A stretch of DNA of 64,000 bases from contig JAUPFV010000004.1 of NCBI GenBank assembly GCA_036936605.1, positions 134,921,473 to 134,985,472 on the forward strand. Direction: 5' to 3'. The notes beneath the pieces are model-generated. The model ran no database searches, was not told the origin of the DNA, and saw only the letters and a list, made by a program, of their open reading frames with translations. Source of the stretch: Limnanthes douglasii subsp. nivea. Taxonomy: Eukaryota > Streptophyta > Magnoliopsida > Brassicales > Limnanthaceae. A program made the position numbers and the translations under genes. Below are positions 35,923 through 48,600 of the stretch, in pieces; position 1 is the first letter of the stretch, and each line of letters opens with the position of its first letter.

Positions 35923-36297
35923 ATTTTATTTCAGAATTCAAATTCTGGTCAAAATTATATATCTCTAATATCTGAAGCATTTTATGTGCAGGATGATGAT
36001 GTTATTTGGTGGGTTGATTCGGGAGCAACAAGTCATGTATGTAAAGATCTTCGATGGTTTAGTAATTTTCAACCGATTGAAGATGGACCTTCACTTAAGA
36101 TGGGAAATGTTGCTACCGAACCAATCAAAGGACTAGGAAATGTTAAATTACTATTTACTTTTGGAAAGTACATATTATTGAACAATGTATTGTATGTTCC
36201 TGGGATTCCAAAGAATCTTTTGTCTGGTGTTGTTTTAAACAATTGTGGTTTCAAACAAGTGTACGAAAGTGGCAAATATGTATTGTGTTTATGTTAA
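35923..36297 (+). pseudogene. Copia protease / GAG-pre-integrase start
   Basis: Same frame as gag after its TAG. It reads on through DDDVIWWVDSGATSHVCKDL with the aspartic-protease DSGAT motif intact, then [20 protein letters not shown]. It ends in a stop at 36,295 caused by a small deletion or frameshift at about 36,280, where the next frame takes over. Confidence 0.85.
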
Positions 36298-37946
36298 ATA
36301 TTAATGTTTCGTTCGAAATTGATTTTGTTTGCATGACTTCTACTAGTGTTTGTAGAAATATAAATAAAACAGAATTATGGCATGCTAGATTAGGACATGT
36401 TCATTATGAAAGAATAAAAGACATGTCCAAAATGAGCCTTATTCCTCCTGTTGATGCAAATAATGAAAAATGTAAAACTTGCATGTTAACTAAGATAACT
36501 AGAAAATTCAATAATGTTAACCGAGTTTCCAAAATATTGGAACTAGTACATAGTGATTTATGTGATTTCCATGCTACACCTTCATTAGGAAATAAAAAGT
36601 ATGTTATTACTTTTATTGATGATGCTTCTAGATATTGCTACATTTATTTGTTGCATGATAAAAATGAAGCTCTTGATAAGTTTAAAATCTATAAGGAAGA
36701 AGTTGAGCTACATAAGAATGATTTGATTAAAAATCTACGTACGGATAGAGGAGGTGAATATTATGATCCTATATATTTTCAGTCTACGGGTATAATTCAT
36801 CAAACCACGGCTCCTTATACACCACAACAAAATTGTATAGCTGAAAGGAAGAATAGGACTTTGAAAGAAATGGTTAATTCCATGTTGTCCTATTCGGGTT
36901 TGAGTGAAGGATTCTGGGGTGAGGCTATGTTAACAGCCTGTTATTTATTGAATCGTGTTCCTACTAAAAGGAATAAGATAACCCCGTATGAGCTTTGGTT
37001 TAAGAAGCCTCCAACACTAAATTATTTGAGAGTTTGGGGTTGTAGAACAGTTGTAAGACTCACTGAACCTAAAAGGAAAAATTTGGGTGAAAGAGGTATA
37101 GATTGTATCTTCATTGGGTATGCTGAGCATTCCGTTGCATATAGGTTCTATGTGTTAGAATCTAATGACTATGCGTCGGTGAACACAGTTATCGAGTCAA
37201 GAGATGCAATATTTGATGAAGAGAGATTTACTTCTATACCTAGACCTAGAGATTTGATTCAAAACTCTTTGAATAGGAACTCAAGTGAAATTGAAAATAT
37301 ATCAAGTGGTACCAATTGTGTACCTGGACCTTCTGAACCAAGGAGAAGTACTAGAGCCAGAAAAGCTAAGTCGTACGGATCTGATTTTCAACTATATTTA
37401 GTTGAAGGGTCAAGAGATAAGATTGACTATCAATATCAATACTGTTTTGTTATTGAAGATGATCCAAGGACTTTTAGTGATGCTATGACATCAAGGGATG
37501 CTGCATTCTGGAAAGAAGCTATCCATGATGAAATAGAGTCTATCATGCATAATAATACATGGGAGTTGGCTGATTTACCTCCTGGGTGCAAATCATTGGG
37601 AAATAGATGGAGATTTAAACGAAAAATGAAAGTAGATGGTACTATTGAAAGGTATAAAGCTAGATTGGTTATCCAGGGATTAAGACAAAGAGAAGGAATT
37701 GACTTCTTTGATACTTATGCTCCGGTTGCTAGGATTTCCACAATTAGATTGTTGATTGCACTTGCATCTGTATGCAATCTTGTAATTCATCAAATGGATG
37801 TTAAAACAGCATTCTTGAATGGTGATTTGGATGAGGAGATTTATATGAAACAACCGGAAGGGTTTGTGATGCCTGGTTGTGAAAACGGTATGAAAGTTGA
37901 AAAAGTCTTTGTATGGTTTAAAACAAGCACCAAAAGATTGGTATAA
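36243..37946 (+). CDS. pol: Copia integrase and N-terminal reverse transcriptase
   Basis: 567-codon open frame. The HHCC zinc-binding module ([15 protein letters not shown]...CKTCM) is followed by the integrase catalytic core: first Asp in LVHSDLCDF, second in [12 protein letters not shown], Glu in [14 protein letters not shown]. The C-terminal integrase has [19 protein letters not shown] and [16 protein letters not shown] starts [20 protein letters not shown] and reaches [20 protein letters not shown] before a one-base frameshift at about 37,900. The proteins would copy and insert the element; the frameshift separates this part from the RT palm. Confidence 0.88.
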   Translation: MWFQTSVRKWQICIVFMLNINVSFEIDFVCMTSTSVCRNINKTELWHARLGHVHYERIKDMSKMSLIPPVDANNEKCKTCMLTKITRKFNNVNRVSKILELVHSDLCDFHATPSLGNKKYVITFIDDASRYCYIYLLHDKNEALDKFKIYKEEVELHKNDLIKNLRTDRGGEYYDPIYFQSTGIIHQTTAPYTPQQNCIAERKNRTLKEMVNSMLSYSGLSEGFWGEAMLTACYLLNRVPTKRNKITPYELWFKKPPTLNYLRVWGCRTVVRLTEPKRKNLGERGIDCIFIGYAEHSVAYRFYVLESNDYASVNTVIESRDAIFDEERFTSIPRPRDLIQNSLNRNSSEIENISSGTNCVPGPSEPRRSTRARKAKSYGSDFQLYLVEGSRDKIDYQYQYCFVIEDDPRTFSDAMTSRDAAFWKEAIHDEIESIMHNNTWELADLPPGCKSLGNRWRFKRKMKVDGTIERYKARLVIQGLRQREGIDFFDTYAPVARISTIRLLIALASVCNLVIHQMDVKTAFLNGDLDEEIYMKQPEGFVMPGCENGMKVEKVFVWFKTSTKRLV

Positions 37947-39000
37947 AAAATTTGATAATGTGATATTGTCTAACGGATTTATTCTTAACCAAGCAGACAA
38001 GTGTTTATATAGCAAATTTGATAATTCTGGTAAAGGAGTTATGATTTGTCTATATGTGGATGATATGTTAATTTTTGGTACTGACCAAAATCAAGTTAAT
38101 GAAACGAAGAATTTTTTATCATCTAACTTTGAGATGAAGGATTTGGGGGAAGCTGAAATGATTTTTGGTATAAGAATCAAGCGAAAGAACAATAGTATAT
38201 CGATTTCTCAATCTCACTATATTGAGAAGATATTAAATAAATTTAATTTTAAAGATTGTTCTTCGGTAAGCACACCTATAGATCCTAGTCTTAAGCTTCT
38301 ACCTAATAAAGGTATTGCTATATCTCAACTTGAATACTCGAGAGCCATCTGGTGTCTTATGTATGCCATGACTAGCACTAGGCCGGATATTGCCTTTGCT
38401 GTTGGAAAACTTAGTAGGTATACTAGCAATCCTAGTTCGCATCATTGGCAAGCTTTAAATCGAGTATTCAAGTATTTGAAAGGAACCATGAATTATGGTT
38501 TAACTTATACCGGATTTCCATCTGTACTTGAAGGATATTCAGACGCGAGTTATATTTCGAATATGGAAGATCATTCTTCCACAAGTGGATGGGTAATTCT
38601 ACTTGGGGGAGGTGCGATCTCTTGGGCATCTAAGAAACAAACTTGTATTACTGATTCAACAATGGAATCAGAGTTTGTGGCATCAACAGCAGCGAGTAAA
38701 GAAGCTGAGTGGCTAAGAAATTTAATGTATGAAATTCTGTTGTGGCCCAAACCGATATCACCTATATCTATCAGATGTGATAGTGAGGCTGCCTTGGCCA
38801 ATGTTTGTAGACAAGTTTACAAAGGCAGGTCTAGACACTTAGGTGTTAGACACAGTATGATTCGTGAGCGTATCACGCATGATGTTATTTCAGTAGACTT
38901 TGTGAGAACTTAATATAACTTAGCCAATCATTTAACCAAGGGGTTAAATAGAGATCTTGTGCACAAATCGGCTATTGGGATGGGATTAAAGTCCATTTGA
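37897..39000 (+). pseudogene. pol: Copia RT palm and RNase H
   Basis: Continues [20 protein letters not shown] with the RT active site [11 protein letters not shown] (about 38,050). RNase H follows: [54 protein letters not shown] at 38,911 interrupts. In the same frame LANHLTKGLNRDLVHKSAIG, then MGLKSI, runs to the probable original stop TGA at 38,998-39,000. Confidence 0.88.
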
Positions 39001-39080
39001 AATCTCTCATGGGTTAAATAGAGATCTTGTGCACAAATCGGCTATTGGGATGGGATTAAAGTCCATTTGAAATCTCTCAT
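38941..39080 (+). repeat. Perfect 70-bp tandem duplication
   Basis: 38,941-39,010 and 39,011-39,080 are identical (gggttaaatagagatcttgt to aatctctcat). The first copy contains the end of pol; the second lies in the 3' untranslated region. Confidence 0.97.
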
Positions 39081-39588
39081 GTTGAGATACCCAATTCTCA
39101 TCTAATATGACATTAGGTGTTGAATTTAATGTGGAAATCTTAACATCAAGATATTGGAACATATTTGTGTATCATCCCAAGGTATGTGTTCAGAACTGCA
39201 AGTTGTGAAGGTTGAAGACTATCTTCTTAATAGCTCTTTTGAAAAATTGCATATGCAGGTGCAAGATGAAAAGAACTACCTATTTGAGCATGGAGTTTAG
39301 CCGCTTCAAGAAGCTAGGACTTGGCTTTGATATGCTTAAGAAGGATAAGGACACAAGGCTAGTAAAATATAGTGTCAAGTAAGAACAAGTGAGAATGTAA
39401 ATTTATGTGTATATTATCTTCATGTATTCATTGTGAATAGTAAAGGTTCAATCCTTAGTGATACCTTGATATTCGAATATTTGGAATGTGTAATATACTA
39501 ATGTGAAATTCAATCGTTACGATATTTCATTTATGCATAAATTTGATATTTGATATGATTGTGTTTAGTAGATCATGAATTACACTAA

Positions 39589-39601
39589 AATGGGGGAAGA
39601 T
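39589..39601 (+). promoter_or_regulatory. Polypurine tract of the nested copia
   Basis: aaaatgggggaaga directly before the 3' LTR TGTTATT; the site of plus-strand priming in LTR elements. Confidence 0.8.
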
Positions 39602-40025
39602 TGTTATTTATTTTAGTGTAATTGGATCGACTAGTCGACCAATTTAATCATGATATATTATCAAACAAGTCGTAGAGTGCGGGGTCAAGGGGCGGAGCCC
39701 TTTGGTTAAATCGGCTATTGTTGCAAGTCAACAAAATTTTGAATTTGAAAATTTGACCGTTTTATTCAAATTTTAAATTTCAACCGTTTTATTACAAAAC
39801 CAGTTAAGAGACCCTAACTGGCCTAACTTCCAAACTGTTTTTGGTTGGTCGAATTTATAAATATGGGTTCTGTTGAAAAGGATATTAGATCATTTTTCAT
39901 CCTCTATGGTCGAAATTATATCTCTGATTTTATCCAATTGAAATTTTTGGAGAACCCCAAAAATATTTTAATAAGAAATTGTTTACAAGACTTGAGAGAT
40001 TATCCGGAAACGAAACACTATTTTC

Positions 40026-40029
<4 letters not shown>
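39602..40029 (+). repeat. 3' LTR of the nested copia
   Basis: 428 bp, same ends as the 5' LTR, ending ttttctaca at 40,029 and abutting a (TA)n run. Confidence 0.92.
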
Positions 40030-40081
<52 letters not shown>

Positions 40082-40087
40082 TATATA
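40030..40087. repeat. (TA)n microsatellite at the copia insertion point
   Basis: Long TA run with one interruption (atacatatatatata). A shorter TA run (34,470-34,488) adjoins the other end of the element, indicating that the copia inserted into a pre-existing TA tract. Confidence 0.92.
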
Positions 40088-41680
40088 CCGTCTTTGATCC
40101 ACTTGCGTGATAAACGGCTTGGGTTTTCTGACGAATAAGGTCGGTCATTTTTCCAAAGCCCATCAATAAAAACAAACTGATGCTTCAACCCTTGTTGGCT
40201 TCTAATAAGTCATTCATGATCTTCCAACTGTTGGCTAGAGAAGAGTAATAGAATGGCAGTTTGGGCGACTTGGAAAGGCCGGTCATGGTGACTTATTCTT
40301 CTATTGGCATCAGAACCCTGGATAATTTGGAATCCATTATGCATGACATCAATGAATACCAAGCGTTGGGGGTAAGCTGGGATGAGTAAAGGCCAAGAAT
40401 CTCAAAGTACCATACCATGTCGGGATCTAGTGGAAATCTAATACCCGAATTGAAGAGATCCGTAGAAATAACTATCTCTCTTTGTTTGATGGATAGCTGC
40501 GTCTCCCTAGGTTCTGGAAAACGGGCAGTCACATATTTTGCAATTCCCCACGTAATCTCTAGCTCGGGCATCTCCTTTGGGTTATGGTACAGATACTCAC
40601 CATTAAACAAAGTGATAATGTTGTCCCTAAATAAGTCATTATGATAGCCAGTCACAACTATATCGATTTTGGGTGCGATGTTAACAACATCTTCCCCTTC
40701 AACCACAACTTGTTTTCTTGCCCGATGTTCCGTTTGGTCTTTATCACCAAAAGTTAGATCCATTGTGTGATTAGCAGTCCGAGTTGTAGCAACAATGACT
40801 GAGTTCAGACAATTAGGAACGAATTTTTCCAAGCGAGCTGCAACACTCTTTTTCTTTGGGAGAGTAGTGCCCTTAGTGTTGATTTTTAGCATGGGAGAAG
40901 TAGGAACTTTGTCTTTACGTTTCTTGTTCTCTGTAAGGGATTTAGTTGGATCGACCATTACTAGTGCAGATTTTAAAAAACTAGAACTACTACCGACGTG
41001 TTTATGACTCGGCTCAATTCCACTCAGATATTTCAATACTGCCTCTTTTTTTGTCTAACACTCCGCGTCACGTTGTACCACCCCTCAAGGAGTAGCGACG
41101 GTATTGTAGCTGGTTCGAACGCCAATAATCATTTTATTCAATTGGACGAATTCAGGATATGAAGAAGCGAATGAGTCTCCCATGACGAGGAATTGAGTTT
41201 TAGGTTTTTCTAAGAGGGGATCGTCGGTATTAGAAGTCCCAGCAATAGCACCAACTAGATTTGCTAGGTTAGAGGCTGCCCGACCTGAAGGAGTAGGAAT
41301 GGGACTAAGAGTGGGTTCACTCAAAAAAATTAGGCTCGGATCGTGCACCGGCTCAGAAGCAAAATCGAGATTTTGCGAACTTTCTCTGGTTAAGAGCTGC
41401 GACCGAGCATGGTTATAAGGTACGGATGCGGTCGACTGAAGAAGATTTTTATTAGAATTCCAGATCAAGCCCGTTGCACGTTACTATGTAGCTCTTTTGG
41501 TGATACTCAAGTAATCTATGAGCCCGAAGACATGTTCCTTTTTTGGTTTAGGCTTTAGTTTGCGTTTTGGGACAGGTCTTCTCATAACCAAGGGTTGAGT
41601 CTCTCTCTAGAATAGACAAAACTAAGACTGTTTCTCTCACTAAAATTTCTTCTGATGGCAGATAATGAATGAGAGGAGAA

Positions 41681-41689
41681 GTATTTATA
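41681..41689 (-). promoter_or_regulatory. TATA box of the Tat antisense ORF
   Basis: The minus strand reads CTATAAATA, about 97 bp upstream of the ATG at 41,585. This is a consensus plant TATA motif at a sensible distance for an independent transcript. Confidence 0.5.
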
Positions 41690-41918
41690 GAGGATGCTCT
41701 CCTCGAAGAACCCTTGTATGGGGAAGATCAAATGAAAATAATTGTGGGAAGTTAAAAAGTCGTTTTGATAGACACGCAGTTAGACACGCTTCAAATGAAA
41801 GGGTGGAACGTGTCCATTTTGGACGCTATAGTAGAACTAGGAGACTAGAGACATGCTTAACACCGCCCCCTAGGCATAGGAATAGTTAGAGGTACAAGTG
41901 GCATCCAAACAAAGCTGA

Positions 41919-41950
41919 CACGTGCTCTAAAACGAGAAACGCGACACGTG
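41919..41950. promoter_or_regulatory. Two palindromic CACGTG G-boxes
   Basis: CACGTG at 41,919-41,924 and at 41,945-41,950 (gacacgtggcg, ABRE-like), roughly 230-270 bp upstream of the antisense-ORF TATA box. The plant G-box is bound by bZIP and bHLH factors. The stretch 41,690-42,301 otherwise holds nothing recognised apart from the polypurine tract at its end. Confidence 0.45.
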
Positions 41951-42301
41951 GCGAAATAAATGGGCTACAAAGACGATTTAAATTTAGAGAAGGGCCATTA
42001 AAATAGAAGCCAAATGAAACAAAGGATAGGAAAAGCAGACCCAAACATATGAAATTAGAAATGGGAGCAATCATGGCATTTTCAACACCACAAACAACAT
42101 GACCAAACCCGACCACGACTGACACAGCCCGTTAGCTATGAAAACGTCATATCAGAGCCTGACAAATTTTTCCTCGACAAAGGGATCATGCCCGAAGCTC
42201 TTTGCGTTCCCGATCAGGCCTAATGTGATTTGAAACCAAGAAGCTTTCCGATTCAAGCTGTGACAGTCTCTACTCTCGCACTCGTGAAGACTGGGGGCTA
42301 C

Positions 42302-42653
42302 TGATAAGGCGGTAAAATATTGGGCCAAATTGTCCGGACAACGGTAAATAAATAAAATAACTATGTGTAATCGATCATAGATTGTAATATTAACTGGAGG
42401 AAGATATAACCTCAAATAGCAAATAGAAGGAAAATAAGAGACTAGAATGTAAGAATAATTATTAAATTAGGAGGACTACAAGGATAGAAGATATGGGCCC
42501 ACCTCTCTTACTATATAAATGAAACTACATTTTTTGGGAAAAGGGGCATATTTAATATAACACTATTTCTGCTTTCTCTCTCTACTTTTTACTTTTCACA
42601 CTCGTTGAGCCTTATTATACCATATCCAAGTCCAAGCCATTTTAGCTTTATCA
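42302..42653 (+). repeat. 3' LTR of the Tat-like element
   Basis: 352 bp with ends TGATAA...TTATCA, preceded by a polypurine tract gactgggggctac (42,289-42,301). It contains ctatataaatgaaac (about 42,522) as a plus-strand TATA region and a ctttctctctctac tract. Orientation is plus, opposite to the extra ORF upstream, as expected for Tat elements. No 5' LTR partner remains in the window. Confidence 0.65.
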
Positions 42654-44990
42654 AGTACTAAATGTGGGAATTCAATCCTTAGTCTAATTCTGAATGTAAG
42701 ATTTAATCATTCTGCTTCTTCTAAATATAGGATTGCGTTAATCAATTTTGTGTTATTTTATTTCAGAGAACAGTGAAAACAAAGTTTTAGTTTACATAGT
42801 AATATTTCTGAAACATAAACGGAGGAAAATGATCTTCTTTGAAAATGTTCTTCTATTTAACTTCTTCAAACTGCTTCTGTCTAAACTGACCATATCTTTC
42901 TAAGCTCTGCTTGAATTTTCTACTTTACCATGTCTTGACTATATAATTTACTCTGATAACCACTCCAACTGTTCATACATTGGTTTTTTTAGATATATAT
43001 GTATATTCTAACCCAGCTAACAATGAATAGTTGGCGCATGATGCTTAGCATAATGTTACGTTCAAGAATGTTAAAAATATTTATTAGTTTACCATATCTT
43101 ATGGCCAAGATTGATTTGTATAATTATGAAAATACCATTTTCTATTACACATTCCTTTAGGGATGGGAGTTAATTTACCCTCGTATGACCATAACTAGAA
43201 GAACTCTTCCGTTTTTGTATCAGAGAAGTTGGAGTATCCAATTATTTTGAATTATGATCAATATAAACGTAGAAAATATAGGTGTGGTTCATTTTAGGCG
43301 TACTGATGTGTGGTTATTTATACTAATGTGTTTTGTGTGTATTTTATCATGGTGTAGATTCTGACGATACCAACAGCCTTGGAGGAAAGTGTACAAGGAA
43401 GATTATACAAATACATTATCAATGCTACCTACTTCTCCTTATGAAACGTGATCGCTAAATTTTTACTCTCTTTTTATGAAGATAAATTTCATGTTAACAG
43501 GTTTGGGGCTTATTCCAGAGTTAACTATGATTGATGATGAGAGAATTTTCTTCTTCAACGCATGTTTAACCAGGAAAACGACTGGAAAATCGGGGATTAT
43601 GATGAGAGATGTTGATGAGGCATCCCGAGCAAAAGATTAGGTAAAACAAGCGAGCCAATCATCAAGTTAAATCTAAAGGTAGTAAGGGAAAATAGGTCCA
43701 TAAAAAGAAAAGAAAAAAGTTGGGCACAAAGCTGACATGCTCGCTAATATACATGCCTTAAAATCCTGATGGTAACTAAGAGTAATAGAAAAATTAAAAT
43801 GTTGTCATCATCAAGCCGTCACACCTCGAAGACAACAGTGATTCTTTTCAAGACGAATATGTACAATCGGACGAGTCATGGGAGAAGAAATATTTTATGT
43901 TGATGAAGAAATGTCGTGGATGAAATAGATTTCAACCCTTTTGTTGTTGATGGACCTTTTCTTAAATAGCTTCCAACCCTTTCGTTGTTGATGTACGATC
44001 AACTATAACATTTTCCCAAGATATTCCATTATGATAAGATGTCTAAGGAAACTATTCTCCATATACAACCGAGCTGGGAATAAAGGTATCTTTTTTATAT
44101 AATATTTATTGTATAGTTATGTTTGTGAGCGCATTAACTGATCCTCGAGATTGTTTTAATTTTGTAGAGTCACCATAACTCGATAATGTTGGCATATCGA
44201 CAAATCACCCTGATATATATATATATATATATCAAAGTGATGGAGGAATGAAACCCTAAACAATTGGTATTTGGTTTGTGAGAGGCCTAAATGCATAGTT
44301 GGTAAGATATAAACGACCTTATGCTTCGACAAGACTAAGGTGAGAAAAATTAATAAATGAGAAGTGCAAAATATATTGTATATTAGTGATAGTATGAGTC
44401 GAGAGAGATACTTTGGGAATTGAGAATACGAAGTTGGTTGCGCTAAAATGTACATTGTTTGGGCAAAGTACGAAGCATAGAAAACAAAATAACAAGCTGA
44501 TTTCCCAAACTGTAACATTAGTGGCTCATAAAATAGATTTGGCGGATAAAATTGAGACGGTACATACTAAAGTGTGTAAGGTGATGCTAGAAAATAATGA
44601 GTTGAAAACAGAGATATAAGAGGTTATAATAAAGCTAGAGGATGCTATAAGAGAGATATTGGACCGTGCAACAACAAAATATTAAGGTGAAGAAGTTAAA
44701 TCTTTCCAAGAAAACTTGAGATAGTAAATTCAAGATCAAAAGATGAGGCTATTCTTGCATCAGAGTCTATTGTTGTAAAAATCAAGGTATCCCTTTCGAA
44801 TACAAAAAAAGAAGAGACGGTCAACTCGCAAAACAATATCAACTAACATTGTTGCAGAGGTTATAGATGTATCAGAGGCACGCGAGGAGAAAAATAAATA
44901 AAGGGAAATAGTTCTCGGGGACGGGTTAAAGGCCTTGTTTGTGAGGCCTTATGTTTAGAAGGTTTATGTCCGAAGGAGATGAATCGATTG
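42654..44990. other. Mostly unassigned; weak coding-like remnants
   Basis: No intact gene. Between 43,360 and 44,650 short coding-like patches occur on plus, including a coiled-coil-like segment near 44,470-44,640 (LADKIETVHTKVCKVMLENN). They are broken by stops and could be remains of an unidentified transposase or repeat protein. (TA)n at about 44,214-44,231. Confidence 0.3.
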
Positions 44991-45001
44991 AGAGAGGGTA
45001 A

Positions 45002-45620
45002 TGTTAGACTCATTAAAAGAAATTTGATGAAGCTTTTAATTCGCGAAGACCAGTGAAGAAATTTAGTGAGTCACAAATTACTCATTAAGGAGATTTAATT
45101 TCATTAAGAAGAGTTGAAGACGTTTTGGATTTGAAAAGACCATTGAAATAATTTAATGAGTCATAAATGGCTCATTAAGAAGAGTTAATTACTGCAATCG
45201 TTTCTTCTTCTTGTTTGTAGTAAACTTTATATAAAACGAATAACTAAGCTTGTGAGTGTATCGAAAAGAAAAAGAACAAAGAGTCACAAATTTATTTATA
45301 ATAAAATTGATATGCAACAGCTCTTGAGACATAAGAACAGTTTGTTGAACTCCGCTAACAATTTGTGTGTTTGATCTTAATTCTAAATTTATATTATGTT
45401 TGATCTTACTTTTGGTTTATTGTGTCGGAGACATAGGCACAGTGTTTGATCTTACTGCTAGTTTCTTGTGTTTTCCAACAACATAATATTGTTATTATTT
45501 GTTTTTCACTAATTTGATAATAGGATCTTTTGTGTTTGATCCCTTACAATACTGTAATATATTATCGATTACGTTATTGGTGTTATTCATAGTGAGATAT
45601 TTTGTATAAGATCCCTTCAA
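45002..45620 (+). repeat. 5' LTR of the 45-kb copia
   Basis: 619 bp, TGTTAGACTC start, ending cccttcaa next to the PBS. TATA-type ctttatataaaacg near 45,227. Confidence 0.8.
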
Positions 45621-48600
45621 ACCGATATCAGAGCATCAAGATTGGTAGTGATCCAAATGAGGTCAAATTTTAGTGGGAGCAATGACTGCAGATGAAGGAA
45701 AGGTTCGATGGTGTAGACTTTGTGTTCTGGAATATGAAAATTAAAGATTATCTATACCAGAAAAAACTGTATCAGTCCCTCTTAGAAAAGAAGCTAGAGA
45801 GTATGAAAGATGAAGAATGAACCCTTCTTGACAGACAAGCCCTTGGAGTCATCCGATTGACGTTATCCCGCAATAATTCTCTCAACATCGTAAACGAAAC
45901 AACCACGGTGGATCCTATAAAGGCTCTCTCCAGTATGTATGAGAAGTCATCGACGTCCAACAAAGTTCACTTGATGAGGTGTTTATTCAATTTTCGAATG
46001 ACTGAAGGCGCATTTGTAACTCAACATCTCAATGAACTTAATACAATCACAACCCAATTGAGTTCAGTTGAAATGATTTTTATGAAGAAATATGAGCATT
46101 AATATTATTGTCTTTTCTACCAGATAGTTGGAATGCTACTGTCACGGTGGTGAGTTGCTCGTCATGAAGCAATAAGTTGAAATTTGATGATGTTCATGAC
46201 CTAGTTCTTAGTGAAGAGATTCGAAGAAGAGAATTAGGTGAGTCGTCAATTTCCTCAGTCCTAAAGATAGAGGTATGAGGAAGAAATTCAACCAGAGGGT
46301 ATGGACACGGTAAATCGAACTACCGAGGTATATCAAGAGACGGGAGATCCAGGTCAAGGAATCCTAAAAATTTCCAGCAGTCAAGAAATATTGAGTGTTG
46401 GAATTGTGTGAAGACCGAGTGCTATAAAAGTTAGTCCAAGAGATAACCAAAAGAATAGAAGAAGAAAACAGAGGCAAATATCACTTTAGAAGGAGAAGAT
46501 GTGTTACTATGTTCCTTAGAAAGCAAGGAAGAGTCTTGGGTTTTAGACTCTAGAGCATCGTTCCATGTTAATTTGAAGAAATAATTCTCCGAGAGGTATG
46601 TCCCTGGTAAAATTGAAAATGTATATCTTGGTAATGATCAACCTTGTGATATTATTGCTAAAGGTACGGTGAAGATTAAGTAGAATGGGTCTGTCTGGGA
46701 AGTAAAAGATGTCATCCATATCCCCGACCCGAGAAAGAACTTAATAAGAGTAGGGAAGTTGGCTAGTGAAGGCCATACTACGAACTTCCAGGGTGAAAAC
46801 TGAAAGATTTCAAAAGGAGCAATGACGGTTGCCTATGGAAAGAATGACGGTTTTATTTACAAGACAATAGAGACGAGGTGTCCAATTGCAATAGTAGAAG
46901 GAAACAAAAATCCAAATGTTTGGCACCAAAGGCTAGGCCACATGAGTGAGAAAGGTATGAAAATTATGTACTTGAAGGAAAATATTCCATGTCTTCAATC
47001 AATCAATATAGACATGTGCGAAGATTGCATATTTGGAAAACACAAAAGGGTCAGTTTTCAAACATGTAGAAGAACCCCTAAGAAAGAAAGACTAGAGCTT
47101 GTTCGCGCTGGCGTTTGGGGGGCAACAACTGTTTCATCAATGGGAGGGAAACACTACTTCGTGACTTTAATCGATGATCATTCTAGAAAGTTATGGGTTT
47201 ATTTTTTAAAGTATAAATCTGAAGTATTTGATGTTTTTAGGAGATGGAAATATATGGTTGAGAATGAGACAGGTCTGAAGATTAAAAAGCTCAGAACCGA
47301 TAATGGCGGTGAATATGAGGACACCAGATTCAATAAATTTTGCTATGAATACGGTATCTGAATGAAGAGAATTGTGCAAGGTACGTCTCAGGATAATATT
47401 ATTTCCTAACGTATGAGCAGAACGTTGACAGAAAGAGCCAGAAGCATTCGTATACAATCTGCCATACCGAAGCAGTTATGGGCAGAAACAGTCAACACAT
47501 CAGCTTACCTGGTTAAATGATCCCCATATGTTCCCTTATAGCATAGAATACCGAGGAGGTATGGAGTGGTAAGGAGATAAATTATCATATCTAAAAGTTT
47601 TTTGTTGTAGGACATATGTTCATATTAGTGATCAAGGCAGGAACAAGTTTGATCTTAAATTGAAGAAGTGTTTCTTGCTCGGCTATGGTGAAGATGAGTT
47701 TAGTTATCTTGTTTGGAATGAGGAAAACAGGAAGATGATCCAAACTAGAGATGTGATCTTCAATGAAACAGTTATGTACAAGGACAGACATAAAACCAGA
47801 GTAAATGACTCACAACTGTACGGGTCCGTATTTTTAGCTGTCGAGGGGGTCCCAGATAATAAAAAAAATAGAGCGGATCAGATTAAATCCTTATGAATGA
47901 GAGTCGTTTGGACATACCAATAGGCAACAGTCTGACACCCTAGAGCCAACTGAGCTAGCTTTTTTTTAGAAGATCTTCCCGACCCCTTGTGCCCAACAAG
48001 AGATACTTGAACTATTTGTTACTAACTGATGATAGAGAGCTTGAATGTTATGATGAATCCTGTCATACCAGTGATGCTAGCAAGTGGGAGTTTTCCATGA
48101 AGGACAAGAGGAAGTATTTAATATAAAATGGGCTATGGGAACTAGCTGAGTTACACATGGGTAAGAATGAACTTCATAAAAAATGGGTGTACCTGGTGAA
48201 AGATGAGCATGATGACTCTAAGAGAAACAACGCCCGACTAGTTGTCAAAGTATTCTATCAAAAGGAACAAATTGATTACACCAACATTTTTGCTCCAGTT
48301 GTGAAGCTCAATACTATTAGATCACTGTTGAGTATTGTTGTCATTGAAGACCTTTATCTTGAACATTTAGATGTGAAGACTGTATTTCTTCCTAAAGACT
48401 TGGATGAGGAGATATATATGTATCAACCAGAAGGTTTCTTACAAGAAGGGAAAGAAAACATGGTATGCAAACTTAAGAAAAGTTTGTATAATCTAAAACA
48501 AGATCAAAGACAGTGGTACAAGAAATTTGACAGTTTAATTTTAAATATATCTTTTTTCTACTATATGTTGATGATATGTTAGTAGCAGGTTCAGATATGG

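Larger units (their letters stand above)
34489..40029 (+). mobile_element. Young, near-complete Ty1/copia element nested in the Tat antisense ORF
   Basis: 5.5 kb with LTRs at 34,489-34,950 (462 bp) and 39,602-40,029 (428 bp), both TGTTATTTATTTTAG...TTTTCTACA. They differ at roughly ten positions plus two indels (one of about 34 bp), so this is the youngest element here. TATAT flanks both ends, but both sides are (TA)n, so the duplication is not diagnostic. The polypurine tract aatgggggaaga precedes the 3' LTR. No canonical initiator-Met PBS is seen after the 5' LTR, and the first gag ATG is only about 20-40 bp inside. Coding order gag, protease, integrase, RT, RNase H, broken by an in-frame TAG, two frameshifts and a late stop. 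Confidence 0.92.
33450..41585 (-). pseudogene. Tat-type antisense extra ORF ('gypsy-type transposase' domain), split by copia
   Basis: Minus-strand gene in two parts, 41,585-40,030 and 34,488-33,450, separated by the inserted copia. The ATG at 41,585 opens MRRPVPKRKLKPKPKKEHVF, then GLIDYLSI. There are stops (for example two between 41,085 and 41,037), then DLFNSGIRFPLDPDMVWYFE, then ILGLYSSQLTPNAWYSLMS at about 40,420-40,350. This is the pattern of the plant domain called 'transposase (putative) gypsy type' (GLRFPLHPF...LGLxPxQLxPNxW). Its location between pol and the 3' LTR, on the opposite strand to the LTR, matches the antisense ORFs described in Tat elements. The C-terminal part (33,689-33,922) is Glu/Lys-rich. 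The function of this family is unknown. Confidence 0.7.

Noticed and set aside
37680..38015. Minus-strand 111-codon ORF in the copia
   Set aside because: Lies wholly opposite the RT coding sequence, with no motif; a shadow frame.
39930..40175. Protein with a long Tyr-Ile repeat
   Set aside because: The repeat is a translated (TA)n microsatellite at the copia insertion point.
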